NCBI GenBank assembly: GCA_016946835.1
Contig: JACVTC010000016.1
Location: 975,001 to 1,039,000 of the forward strand
Direction: 5' to 3'
DNA from: Neocallimastix lanati (nom. inval.)
Lineage: Eukaryota; Neocallimastigomycota; Neocallimastigomycetes; Neocallimastigales; Neocallimastigaceae
Length of the DNA: 64,000 bases
Both the position numbers and the translations under genes were made by a program. The notes beneath the pieces were generated by a model. It saw nothing but the letters and a program-made list of their open reading frames with translations. It did no database searches and was not told the DNA's origin. Below are positions 10,332 through 20,506 of this stretch, piece after piece; within the stretch, counting starts at the first letter, position 1, and the number at the start of each line of letters is the position of its first letter.

Positions 10332-13300
10332 TTAAGAAGGAAGATCAATTACAAAAGGTTGATATTTATGTCTAACATAGTACTCGTTTGCATCATCAGG
10401 TGGTTGACAGAATTCGTTGTTAACATTCGAAGATTTGTTCTTCTTTTCTTTTCTGTAATATTCTTGTATTAATTGTCTATCAAGAATTTGATCTTCATCA
10501 ATCCAAGTATTTTCACTAAAATCGCATCCTTTCCATTTAATCAAGTAACGATTCTTATTGTTAAAGGTTTTCATTTTAATTATTCTTTCAGGAGTTCTAT
10601 CAATTGTATCCATATTAAGATTAATATTTCTTCTACGAGTATTTCTTCTGTTTGAAAATTCATTTTCATGATAAGGTTCGAGAAGTGAAACATGAAATAC
10701 AGGGTGACAACGCATATTATTAGGAAGTTTAAGTTCGTACGCTAAGTCACTAACTTTTCTTATTATTTCAAAAGGTCCTATTAGTTGATCAGATAATTTT
10801 CTATTTTTCTTTGTTGTATTACCCTTTAAAAGATAAACTTTATTTCCTACTTTAAAATCTGGAGAATCCATTCTTTTCAGATCTGCATATTTCTTATAAG
10901 TCTTTTTTGCTTGCTCTAAGTTTTCTTTTAAAAATTTAATGTTTTCATTAATATTTAATATTCTTTTCTCAGCTCTATGCGGATTCTCATTTGAAGGAAT
11001 TTCAGGATTAAATTTCGGATTAAAACCATAATTTGCAAAAAATGGTGATTGATTTATTGACTGTTGTAAAGTATTATTATAGGAAAATTCTGCAAAAGGT
11101 AATAAATCAAGCCAGTTATTTTGCTTTTCATTGATGAAACAACGAAGATATTGTTCCAATATCGAGTTCACCCTCTCCGTTTGACCATCGGTCTGCGGGT
11201 GATAAGCAGTAGAAAAAGAATGCTTAATATTTAAAAGAGAGCAAAGACGATTCCAAAAATCAGAGGTAAACTGAGAACCACGATCAGAAATAATAGAATC
11301 GGGGAAACCATGAAGTTTAAAAATATTAGCAATGAAAGAATCAGCAGCAATAGAAGCAGTAGGAAGACATCTAAAAGGTATAAAATGAGCCATTTTAGTT
11401 AAGCGATCCACAACAACCATTATAGTGGTCATATCTTTGGATTTCGGAAGTTCAACAATAAAATCCATAGAGATAGCAGACCAGGCTCTATTTGGTGTAG
11501 AAAGTGGAGAAAGTAAACCATATGGCTTATGTCTTGGGATTTTGGATTTTGAACAAATTTCACAAGATTTAATAAACATTTTAACATCTTTTTGTAATTT
11601 AGGCCACCAGAAATTACGAGAAATAAGTTCAATAGTTTTATTAATTCCAAAATGACCAGCAGAAATAGAGTCATGATGGAGTTCTAAAACTCTTATTCTA
11701 ATTTTATTGGGAACATAAATTAAATTTTCAAAAAGTAAATAACCATTTTTGTCAAGAGAAAATTTATCGATTTTACTAAAAGGGGGATCTTTTGATTTAT
11801 CATTTTTAAGAAATTCAATTATTTTGCAATAGAATTCATCATTAGCTAGAGAATCATGAATAGAGGAGATTAAAGAATCATTCTTAAAACTACATGAATT
11901 AATAACGCATGAAATAGGACGAACACTAGCAAATAAATGATCACTACGTCTTGATAAAATATCTGGTTTACCTGACTTTTTACCAGCTCTGTAAATTAGT
12001 TTAAAATCAAATCTAGATAAGAATTCATACCAACGAATTTGGCGTTGGGAAAGAAGTTCAGGTTTTCGAGGGAAAGTTAAATTCTTATGATCAGTATAAA
12101 TAATAAACTGATGGCGAGCTCCTTCTAAGTAATGTCTCCATCCTTCCAATGCAACTTTAATAGCAAGAAGTTCTTTGTCATAGATAGGGTAATTTCTTTG
12201 GGATTTAGTTAAGCTAGTAGAAATAAAAGCAATTGGATGCAAATGCCCATCAAATTCCTGAGAAAGAATTGCACCAACAGCAAAATTACTAGCATCAGTT
12301 TCAACAATGAATTGTTTGTTGCTATCAGGATGTTTCAAAATAGGAGCAGTAGTAAATAATTCTTTTAAAGTATCAAACGCTTTTTGTTGTTCAGAACTCC
12401 AATTAAAAGGAACATTTTTTCTAGTTAATTTGTGGAGAGGATTTGCAATTTTCGCAAAGTCTTTAATAAAAATTCTGTAATAATTACAAAGTCCAATAAA
12501 CGATTGAATTTCTTTAACGTTTGTTGGAACAGGCCAATCTAAAATTGCTTTAACTTTTTCTTTATCCATTTTAATTCCATCTCTTGATAAAACATAACCA
12601 AGAAAGGTAGTTTCAGTTACATCAAATTCACACTTTTCTAATTTAACAACTAAATGATTCTCTAACAATTTTCTTAAAACTTTCTTAACATGTACATGAT
12701 GTTCTTCCAAAGTATTAGAATAAATTAAAATGTCATCAATGTAAGAGATTACAAAATCATCTAAGTAATCACTGAGAACATCATTTATAAAATGTTGGAA
12801 TGTAGCAGGGGCATTCTTAAGCCCAAAAGGCATAACGAGATATTCAAAGTGCCCGTATCTTGTACGAAAGGCAGTTTTGTACTCGTCACCTTCTTTAATT
12901 CTTACTAAGTTATAAGCAGATTTTAAATCTAACTTAGTAAAATATTTAGCACCTTTAACTCTATCCAACAATTCACTAATTAAAGGAAGTGGATAAGAGT
13001 TACGGATGGTCATTTCGTTCAATTTTCTATAATCAATAACTAGTCTATAAGTACCATCCTTTTTTCTAACAAATAAAATAGGTGCACCAGCAGGAGAAGA
13101 AGATTTCCTAATAAAACCCTTTTTTAAATTCTCTTCTAAATATTTCTTTAATTCTTCTCTCTCCGTTTCAGTTAAAGGGTACAACGGACCATAAAATAGA
13201 CTACAATTATCTTTTAATTTAATTTCACAATCATAATTACGATGCGGAGGTAACACATTACAATTGTTTTCATTAAACACTTCTTTAAACATCAAATAGA

Positions 13301-15152
13301 TTTCAGGTACTTCGACCTTTTCACCATCTTTATTTAAATTATTATCTTCATCATTACATTTTTCAATTACATTTAATTTCTTACATTTACTAGATTCACA
13401 AATTTTCTTTAAAATCCTTAAACTATTAGTACTAATTTTACTATCACAATTCATAACAATAATATCATCACTATCGCTAAAGTTATCACTATCACTAATG
13501 CTATCACTAAAATTATCTAACATAAAAGTATCATTAATATCACTATCACTATCATAATTATTAAATTCAGAGCAAGTTCTAATACGAGTTCGGCGGCCAC
13601 GAATAGAAATTTCTTCTTCTGAGTCAGAGTCGGAATCAGAGTCAAAGAGAGGTTTTCTTTTTCTTGATTCTTCAATAATAACTTTGTTTTCTTCTAGGTT
13701 GGTAGCAGGTTCTTTTCCTTTGTTCCTTTTCTTGTTCTTGTTTTTCCTTTTTCTTTTACCATTGTTACAATGTCTTGCACAGAAACCGGATCCGAAAGAA
13801 ATCTTCTTTGCGTCATGGTAGTTGTAGGGGGAGTGCTTATTGATCCATGGTAAACCCAAGATAATATCAACATCAGGAATCCTGAGAACATAGAGTTGAA
13901 TCGTTTCCAAGTGGTTCCTTAAACGAAGAACGCATTTCTCAGTTTCCTTTTTTACTGATGAAACACCATATCCAAGACCAGTAACACGGAAAGGTTCTTC
14001 GATTTCTTTTGTTTTAATTCCAAAGGCTTTAGCGAATTCAGGATGGATAAAATTAAGATCAGAACCAGAATCGATCAGAACTCTTGCTTTTACTTCTTCT
14101 GTATCGTTTGTTTTAATATAGAAATCAATGATATTACTTTTCTTTGTCAAAAGTGAGTTTTGTTCTTCCACGATTTTTCTAACTTTGACAATATCTTCTT
14201 GGCTGTTGATTCTTCTAATTCTTCTTAAACTACTTGAGGGTGTGGTAGCGGTGTTTTCTTGTTTACTGATAATCTTGACTCCGGCAGGTTTCTTCTTATT
14301 TGGACAGTTAAAATAGCGATGACCTGGTTTTTTACAATAATAGCACAATCCTTTCCTTCTTTCTTCATCTCTTGAATTCGAGTTTTCTTGATATAATTTC
14401 TGGTTAGAAGGGAAGTAACTTGTATTCGTTTGTCCTCTCTTAATTCTGTATAAATCTATTTCCATTGGGTCACTAGTAGACGCATGATTATTATTATTTA
14501 TTTCCTTACGATGGTAATAATTATGATAGAAAAATTCATTTATTTCATGTCTCTTAGTTAAGCTTTCGATACTAAGGACATCAGTGAAAAGTCTTCTTAA
14601 GTTGTTGGGATTTGGATTTACCACTGCAAGGTGCTCCCTCATCTTGTAGTGAAGTCCTTTTACAAACATATAAATCTTAGCAGAATCGTTAAAATCTGAA
14701 TGTCTGCTGATTTTATTAAATTCATTTATATACTCACTAACATGACCAAATTTATGTTGTCGGATGCTGCATAATTTACCGTTTGCGACAACTGTGCTCA
14801 TGTCCTGCTCTCCAAATTGATTTCTTAATTCTTGAATAAAATCTTCATAAACATTGAGCAGGGGATCATTATTTCTTCGCAAGTTTGAGGCCCATATCAA
14901 GGGATCACCGACAAGATAAGAAATTATAAATCTGACCTTTGTATGGTCGTTATTGAAACCTTGTGGATTGGCTTCCATAGCTATTTCAGCTCTTGTAAGG
15001 AAGCCATCAAAGTCCTTCTTGATTCCAGAAAATAGCGGTGGTTCGTTAACAATCTTTTGATTGTTACGGGGCAGAACTTGATGATTCTCTTGATTCATTT
15101 CTTGCAGGTTAAGGTCTTCGAATCTTCTTATTAGGTTGTTAAATCCCTCCAA
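10332..15152 (-). CDS. Chromovirus gag-pol polyprotein
   Basis: Single 1,606-codon frame with no stop or frameshift. Domains in order: capsid-like gag (about residues 35-210); CCHC zinc knuckle (C270-x2-C-x4-H-x4-C); aspartic protease VLIDSGSDLNFI (D361); a basic run (about 466-480) then a Ser/Asp-rich acidic linker (about 503-562); reverse transcriptase with LDLKSAYN and the YIDD box (804-807); RNase H starting IVETDAS; integrase with the zinc-binding H-H-C-C region, MDFIVELPKSKD and HPQTDGQTERVNS; C-terminal chromodomain ending in the RYLIKWKGCDFSENTWID segment. These are the hallmarks of chromoviruses, whose chromodomain directs integration to modified chromatin. The frame opens at TTG (15150-15152) with a TAA just upstream, so translation more likely starts at the first ATG (15096-15098, residue 19). 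All catalytic motifs are intact, so it could be active. Confidence 0.93.
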   Translation of the reverse strand: MEGFNNLIRRFEDLNLQEMNQENHQVLPRNNQKIVNEPPLFSGIKKDFDGFLTRAEIAMEANPQGFNNDHTKVRFIISYLVGDPLIWASNLRRNNDPLLNVYEDFIQELRNQFGEQDMSTVVANGKLCSIRQHKFGHVSEYINEFNKISRHSDFNDSAKIYMFVKGLHYKMREHLAVVNPNPNNLRRLFTDVLSIESLTKRHEINEFFYHNYYHRKEINNNNHASTSDPMEIDLYRIKRGQTNTSYFPSNQKLYQENSNSRDEERRKGLCYYCKKPGHRYFNCPNKKKPAGVKIISKQENTATTPSSSLRRIRRINSQEDIVKVRKIVEEQNSLLTKKSNIIDFYIKTNDTEEVKARVLIDSGSDLNFIHPEFAKAFGIKTKEIEEPFRVTGLGYGVSSVKKETEKCVLRLRNHLETIQLYVLRIPDVDIILGLPWINKHSPYNYHDAKKISFGSGFCARHCNNGKRKRKNKNKKRNKGKEPATNLEENKVIIEESRKRKPLFDSDSDSDSEEEISIRGRRTRIRTCSEFNNYDSDSDINDTFMLDNFSDSISDSDNFSDSDDIIVMNCDSKISTNSLRILKKICESSKCKKLNVIEKCNDEDNNLNKDGEKVEVPEIYLMFKEVFNENNCNVLPPHRNYDCEIKLKDNCSLFYGPLYPLTETEREELKKYLEENLKKGFIRKSSSPAGAPILFVRKKDGTYRLVIDYRKLNEMTIRNSYPLPLISELLDRVKGAKYFTKLDLKSAYNLVRIKEGDEYKTAFRTRYGHFEYLVMPFGLKNAPATFQHFINDVLSDYLDDFVISYIDDILIYSNTLEEHHVHVKKVLRKLLENHLVVKLEKCEFDVTETTFLGYVLSRDGIKMDKEKVKAILDWPVPTNVKEIQSFIGLCNYYRIFIKDFAKIANPLHKLTRKNVPFNWSSEQQKAFDTLKELFTTAPILKHPDSNKQFIVETDASNFAVGAILSQEFDGHLHPIAFISTSLTKSQRNYPIYDKELLAIKVALEGWRHYLEGARHQFIIYTDHKNLTFPRKPELLSQRQIRWYEFLSRFDFKLIYRAGKKSGKPDILSRRSDHLFASVRPISCVINSCSFKNDSLISSIHDSLANDEFYCKIIEFLKNDKSKDPPFSKIDKFSLDKNGYLLFENLIYVPNKIRIRVLELHHDSISAGHFGINKTIELISRNFWWPKLQKDVKMFIKSCEICSKSKIPRHKPYGLLSPLSTPNRAWSAISMDFIVELPKSKDMTTIMVVVDRLTKMAHFIPFRCLPTASIAADSFIANIFKLHGFPDSIISDRGSQFTSDFWNRLCSLLNIKHSFSTAYHPQTDGQTERVNSILEQYLRCFINEKQNNWLDLLPFAEFSYNNTLQQSINQSPFFANYGFNPKFNPEIPSNENPHRAEKRILNINENIKFLKENLEQAKKTYKKYADLKRMDSPDFKVGNKVYLLKGNTTKKNRKLSDQLIGPFEIIRKVSDLAYELKLPNNMRCHPVFHVSLLEPYHENEFSNRRNTRRRNINLNMDTIDRTPERIIKMKTFNNKNRYLIKWKGCDFSENTWIDEDQILDRQLIQEYYRKEKKNKSSNVNNEFCQPPDDANEYYVRHKYQPFVIDLPS

Positions 15153-15523
15153 TTTGATTATTTTAAATTGACTTAAATTTTTGCAATTTCTTTAACAAAA
15201 ATATCAAACAAATAAATATTTCAAACTATAACGTTTTTTCATCTAGTCGATCTAGCTCTATCCTTTGAAGCGGTGCTGTCGAGTAAACGTAACGTTATAA
15301 ATTAAAATATTAAAGGTTTATGGTTTTTCGAATCTTGTTCTAAGACGTGTAATTGTAATTTCGGTAGCAATATTATAGAGCTGGTGGCAATATTCTGAAA
15401 CTGGTAGCAATAATCTAAAACTGGTAAAAAATATTTTGAATCAAGCCACACACAAGCCACTGTTAACGTATCACGTGTTATAATCTTGACTTATAACGTA
15501 TTTTATTGAGAGAAAAAGGTAAT
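15153..15523 (-). other. Chromovirus 5' leader
   Basis: Region between the 5' LTR and gag. It holds short degenerate tandem units at about 15358-15430 (GGTAGCAATATTNTGAAACT-like, about 22 bp, three to four copies). A block at 15244-15289 is partly conserved at 19226-19272 beside the second Gypsy copy. The bases next to the LTR (minus strand ATTACCTTTTTCTCTC) do not match a tRNA 3' end that I recognise, so the primer is unknown. Confidence 0.6.
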
Positions 15524-16302
15524 TGTTATTATAAAGTTTTGATTTAAAAAATAGATTATAAGTCAAAAATTATAATAACACTAAATAACACAAAAATGTT
15601 TTATAAACAAATAAGTTTTATTATATTTAGATTTTAAAATAATCTTTATTAATTATTAGTGTTATTAACAATAAATCGTTAATAACAATTACATCGATTA
15701 AAATACATGAAATTTGGTTAACTATTTATATTTTTATCTTATTACATTTAGAATATATAATTCCTATTGAATTATATTATCTAACTATTTATTTAAAAAC
15801 AATACTAACCTAAACTAATAATAAATAATTAACTATTACTAAATAAAGAGAATTATAATTAATAACTAAAATAAATATAAACAATTTCAATCGAGCTCAT
15901 TTATTATTTATTTATTATTTAAATATTATTAATAAATTCTTATTATATTTTCTATTTAAAATTAATATAAAAGTTGTCATAATTATTTAATATGATTTTA
16001 GCATAAAATGCCGCAAGTTTCAACATGACTAATTGCATAGTTTCATGTTGTTAATTTATCTTGTAAAAAACCTTAACTCTTATTATTTAAATTAAATTAC
16101 ATAAAAAGAAATGATTTTCAATTACTAGTTTCACAAGAGAAATTTTTAATTTATTAATATGATTGGGAAGAAGTCGAAGTTTTGTTTAAAATTATTTGCA
16201 ATAATTTTATACACGTGATTTTTAATAGATTTATTTCAATTTTACTTAAATTTATGATTAAATTTAATTAAAATTTATAAAGATATTAATAATATCTTTA
16301 CA
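15524..16302 (-). repeat. 5' LTR of the chromovirus
   Basis: 779 bp, starts TGTTATTATAAAGTTTTG on the plus strand and ends ATATCTTTACA; in the segments I compared it matches 9515-10294 apart from one base near the outer end. It would carry the element promoter. Confidence 0.9.
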
Positions 16303-16854
16303 TATATTGAATATTTATATATTCAGATATTAAATTTATATCTTATTATAATAATTTGAATTATATATTTATATTATTATTTATATTTTATATTATTTAT
16401 ATTTTGTATATATTATATTATAATTCTGATATATATTTCATAAATATTAGATTATACTTTTTATTTTAAAATATTAAAGTTTATATAATTAATATAATAG
16501 TTTATCGATAGTGAAGTTAGTAGTCATTTTGGAGTGAGACTCTTAATTTGTTATTAATTACATCATTAATCTAGAATTATTTTTATATGTAAATTCACAT
16601 ATTGTAACAAAAATTAAATATAATAATAAATTATAATATAAATATAATATATAAAAAACAAATGTAATATAAATATATAAAACATATATTTAATTATGTA
16701 TAAATAATATATACAAATTTATATTTAATAAAAATGAATAACAAATACGTTACCATTTATGGATAAATTAAAAATAACCAATCAAATTAAAAAATAATCA
16801 ATTAAATTAAAAAATAACCAATCATATAATTACACCAGTCATAATACTCAAATT
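16303..16854. other. A/T spacer flanking the chromovirus
   Basis: The first part (16303-16400) continues the interrupted inverted-repeat family copy (TATTTATATATTCAGATATTAAATTT). A slightly GC-raised patch at 16500-16600 and three near-repeats of AACCAATCAAATTAAAAAAT at about 16775-16825 are seen. No gene. Confidence 0.4.
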
Positions 16855-17602
16855 TCATTTGTAAAAATTTAATATATTTAAAAAATGCACAAATGATTCT
16901 ACATCTCCGGTTTCATCGTTGAACATTAGGATGTCTCTTTCGTACTCCGTAGAGTACGCGTCTGTCACCACCACATCTTCCATCGCGCTCTTTGTAAGTA
17001 TAGGCGGTGTAAGTAGGTGATAAATTCTATATCTTGCTTCTTTTGTATCAATATGTAGTTTGGGCATTCCAAGCCAGCTTACCTAGTCTCTCGATCTCGT
17101 GCTGTTGAGCCTGATTAACAGTCATTAGCTTTTCGATCTTTTCTTCGAGCTCATTCAGGTAAACCTCCCTTTCTTGGTTCGCATCCAAGAATTCTTCAAT
17201 CTTATATATTTTTTGACCTTTATCCTCTAGGTCTTGTTGTACTTGTTTGCCTTTTATCTGGTCCGCATCCAGATAAGTTTTAATCTTTTTAATTTCTTCC
17301 TTAGAAGCGGCTTCTTTTTCTTTATTTTCAGCGATCAGTTGGTTCAAAAACTCTTGAACATTTTGAAGCTCCACTACACTAGCTTGACTACTAGTCTCCT
17401 CCTCAACTACCCTTCTCTCAACCTCACCAAATCGTTGGTCTACGGCTGGGATAAAGTTACTAAGTTCGGCCTCAATTTTAGCAAACCCAATTTCGCTCTG
17501 TGTTTGCATCTGTTCAATCATAGCAGCCGTCTGTTGCTGAGTACTGATCATCATGTTCTCAAATTCTTCCATCTGCTTACTCAGCAAAGCAGCAAAATCC
17601 AT
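16855..17602 (-). CDS. Coiled-coil, gag-like ORF pair
   Basis: A 184-codon frame (17602-17048) with much higher G+C than its surroundings. Its first about 60 residues are Gln/Met-rich (MDFAALLSKQMEEF, then QQQTAAMIEQMQ); the rest is a Glu/Lys/Leu-rich coiled coil. A second frame (17067-16855) overlaps its end by 20 nt and adds TKSAMEDVVVTDAYSTEY and DETGDVESFVHFLNILNFYK, which resembles the start of a retrotransposon capsid domain. A good donor word (GGTAAGC, minus strand) lies just before the overlap, so splicing is an alternative to frameshifting. The setting among retroelements and an N-terminal coiled coil before a capsid-like segment favour a truncated gag from an element not otherwise present. 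A host coiled-coil protein is possible. No pol follows; A/T spacer begins at 16854. Confidence 0.4.
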
Positions 17603-17760
17603 AGCCCTAGCATTGTTACTTTAAAGATTTAATAAAATCTTTACATTAATAATATATTATTTAAATTAAATTACATATATTCTAATATAAAACTATCCTA
17701 ATGAATTTTATTAAATAATAAATTTATAAACAATAGCTAAATTTAGAAAAATATAATTAT
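17603..17760. other. Spacer with orphan LTR-end palindrome
   Basis: At about 17624-17646 the word TTAAAGATTTAATAAAATCTTTACA repeats the terminal palindrome of the TGTAAAGA LTR family without the rest of an LTR, directly upstream of the gag-like ORF. It is either a cut LTR end or part of a third family. Confidence 0.4.
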
Positions 17761-17933
17761 TGTAAAGAGTTCTATCAGAAACAGATTACAAATAACAAAT
17801 TTTAACACCAAAATAAAAAAAAAAAACACGTAATAAAAATTTGTTTTTTTTTAAATAAAATAATCTTTATTAATTAAAAAAAATTAAATCTCTTTTTTGT
17901 TATTAACTATCATATAGTCAATAACTAATACCT
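17761..17933 (+). mobile_element. Truncated TGTAAAGA-family LTR
   Basis: Begins TGTAAAGAGTTCTATCAGAA and follows 19667-19835 closely, then stops at ACTAATACC where the family continues ACATCGATTT. About the first 22 percent of an LTR. Confidence 0.8.
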
Positions 17934-18105
17934 TATAAATCAAAGAAACACGTTACAAATAACAAGTTTTTGGATAACTACCGCCGTGTTTAGAAGAAGT
18001 AACTGAATTTTTGGATAACTACCGCCTTGTTCAGGATAGCTACCTTAGATAAAATTTGTATTTGGATTAATTGTTTCATTATTTTTATTATTTTATATTT
18101 AAAAT
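17934..18105. repeat. Short tandem units of unknown origin
   Basis: GTTTTTGGATAACTACCGCCGTGTT at about 17970 recurs as ATTTTTGGATAACTACCGCCTTGTT at about 18013, followed by a half copy GATAGCTACC. Probably leader or LTR remains of the adjoining Gypsy fragment. Confidence 0.4.
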
Positions 18106-18972
18106 GGTTTATCTACAGTCAAAAATATAACCGAAAAATGTATGCTCCGTTTCAAGAATCATTTTGAGGTCATCCAATTATATGCCCTCCGTATTCCTGA
18201 TGTCGATATCATTTTAGGATTACCTTGGATTGAAAAACATTGCCCTATTAACTACCATGATTCAAAGAAAATCTCTTTCAGTTCAGGATACTGTGCTCGA
18301 CATTGCAACGTAGGAAAAAGGAATAGAAAAAATAAGAATAAAAAGAAGTTAAACAAAATTTCTACTAAAGGAAAGGAACCATATGAAGAACTTTCCTTAA
18401 CAAAGGAAAAGAATAATCCTAAGCGTAAGTATTCCTTTGAATCTGATTCCGATATGGATTCTGATGAAGAAATTACGATTAGAGGTCGTCGCACTCGTAT
18501 TAAAACTTGTAGTGAAAAAGAAGAACTTAATGATGTAAAAAATTTTTGTATAATTAATTATGATAGTGATGTAAATGATAGTTTTATGTTTGATAATGAT
18601 GATGAAATTTATGAATTTAGTGATAGTAATAATATTAATTTAGATGAATTAAATAAAATTTGTAAAATTGATGTTTTATGTAAAAATGTAACAAAAAATT
18701 GTAATCATAATGATAATTTAAATAAAGATGAAAATAAAAAGTATATTTCTAAAAAGTGTTCTGTGAAAAATTTGTGTTGTATCTGTAATTGTTTGAAAAT
18801 TAGTAATTTTGAGAATAAATTAAATCAAAAAATTATAGGAATACCTCCTATTTATGATAATTACGTAGAAGTATTCAATGAAAGAAATTGCAACGTACTC
18901 CCTCCACATCGTGAATATGATTGTGAAATAAGATTAAAGGATAATTCAAATTTATTTTATGGTCCGCCATAA
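18106..18972 (+). pseudogene. Gypsy pol fragment (protease end to RT start), plus strand
   Basis: Open frame homologous to residues about 394-656 of the intact chromovirus at 10332-15152: TEKC, then LYALRIPDVDIILGLPWI, the basic run, the acidic Ser/Asp linker with ITIRGRRTRIKTCSE, NERNCNVLPPHREYDCEI and a terminal LFYGPP. It ends abruptly at the point where RT would begin. The acidic linker is longer and diverged, so this is a related family member and not a copy of its neighbour. It sits in the opposite orientation to the gag start that follows at 18973-19015. Confidence 0.88.
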
Positions 18973-19331
18973 TATCGTTAATATTTATATTTTGAAAAAT
19001 TAAATTTAATTCCTCCAATTTGAAATATTGAATATCAAGTAACTATTAGTTAATTATCGTATGAATTTATTGAATATTCCAAATTTATAATATATAACTT
19101 ATAATTTATATGTCCACCAAATTAAGATTTTATTAGATGTATTTGTTTATTCACTTGGTGAATAGCAAGAACTAGATATCCGTTTATGAATAACTTATTA
19201 TAATTATTATTATATTTAACGTTGATAAGTCGTTCAGACTCTATCCACTTGAAAAGGTGTCGAACGAGTAATCAACTAAATATAAAATAATAAAATAAAA
19301 AGCTAATTAATCTAAGTACTAATTAAGTACT

Positions 19332-19372
<41 letters not shown>

Positions 19373-19666
19373 TTGTAACTTATAATTTATGCGTACACTT
19401 AATAAATCCTAATAAAATCTTTACAATTATTAATTAAACTAAATACTAAATAATTTAAATTAAATACATTTATTATCTATTTATTATTTTAATATTTCAA
19501 GTAAAATCTTTATTTATTTTCAATTTAAAAACAATGTTAATGATTAAAATTTGAAAATTAATTTTCACAAAATATATTATTAATTTATTTTGTTTTAAAC
19601 TTTAATCAAATCATTGTAAAACAATAATTTTTTAAGAATTAATTATTTTTAAAAATTATTACATTA
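18973..19666 (-). pseudogene. Gag start, leader and partial LTR of a second Gypsy copy
   Basis: Minus strand: TTGGAGGAATTAAATTTAAT at about 19017 matches the intact TTGGAGGGATTTAAC start. Rightwards follow a leader with the block at 19226-19272 (ACTCTATCC...GTGTCGAACGAGTAA, like 15244-15289), a long poly-T, and ATAAAATCTTTACA at about 19411-19424, followed by A/T-rich sequence vaguely like the LTR interior. The gag frame breaks at 18972, where the plus-strand pol fragment begins, so two pieces of one family are joined head to head. Confidence 0.6.
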
Positions 19667-20438
19667 TGTAAAGAGTTCTATCAGAAACAGATTACAAATA
19701 ACAAATTTTAACACCAAAATAAAAAAGAACACGTAATAAAAATTCGTTTTTTTTTTAAATAAAATAATCTTTATTAATTAAAAAAATTAAATCTCTTTTT
19801 TGTTATTAACTATCATATAGTAAATAACTAATACATCGATTTAATTATAGAAATTTACATGTATTTATATTTTTTCATTATTACATTATAATATATTATT
19901 TCTATCTAATTTGCATATATTACTATTTATTTATAAACAAAATATTTATTAATAATTTTATTAAATAATAATTAACTAAACTAAACAATAATTAATTCAA
20001 TAAACTTTCAACTTATTTACAATAATAATAAAATTCAATAACAACTCATTTATTATATATTTATTATATAAATATTATTAATACTAATGTTTATATATTT
20101 ACAATTCAAAACTATTTTTATAAACTATTTAAACTAATTTTAACTATTTAAAACTATTCCGAAATTAATTTTAAAGTATTTTAAACTAACTAAACTAAAT
20201 TAACTAAGTTAAATAGAGTAACTATTTTAAATAAACTAAACTAAATTAACTAACTTAAATAAATTATTTAGATTTAAGTTATTATCCAAAATTATTTAAA
20301 TAATAATTTTTCCTTTATGAAAAGTTTACATAAATTTATAATTAATTTTCATATACGTAAATCATAAATTTATGTAATTTTATTACATTAATTAATTATG
20401 TAATAATTAATTATTAAAGATTTTATTAAATCTTTACA
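19667..20438 (+). mobile_element. Solo LTR, TGTAAAGA family (reference copy)
   Basis: 772 bp, TGTAAAGA...TCTTTACA, flanked by a perfect 5-bp duplication CATTA (19662-19666 and 20439-20443). The most complete copy of the family. The right end carries the palindrome AAAGATTTTATTAAATCTTT and an AT inverted repeat around TAATTAATTATGTAATAATTAATTA. Inserted into the second Gypsy copy, so younger than it. Confidence 0.9.
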
Positions 20439-20506
20439 CATTAAAAATTTGTCTTGTGGCTAAAAGAATATAAATTCATAAATTTAGTTCATATGATTTA
20501 TTTACT

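Larger units (their letters stand above)
9515..16302 (-). mobile_element. Full-length Ty3/Gypsy chromovirus
   Basis: Complete element on the minus strand: 5' LTR 15524-16302, untranslated leader, single gag-pol ORF 15152-10332, polypurine tract, 3' LTR 9515-10294. Total about 6.8 kb. LTRs are 779 and 780 bp and, read side by side, differ visibly only by a one-base indel at the outer TGT end, which points to a recent insertion. The target is itself a copy of the inverted-repeat family (left flank ATATATGTAGCAACATATT resembles 21200-21230). The flanks carry ATATT (9510-9514) and ATATT (16304-16308), a 5-bp match offset by one base from the LTR end, so the target duplication is probable but not exact. 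It lies immediately beside the older Copia relic. Confidence 0.92.

Noticed and set aside
11425-11674. Frames on both strands inside the chromovirus ORF
   Set aside because: Shadows of the gag-pol frame; the gag-pol reading has all catalytic motifs.
15524-15540. tRNA primer-binding site next to the chromovirus 5' LTR
   Set aside because: Adjacent bases (ATTACCTTTTTC on the element strand) do not match any tRNA 3' end I can name; left unassigned.
17040-17070. Confident call of programmed ribosomal frameshifting between the two gag-like frames
   Set aside because: No classic slippery heptamer was recognised at the overlap, and a splice donor or simple decay explains it as well.
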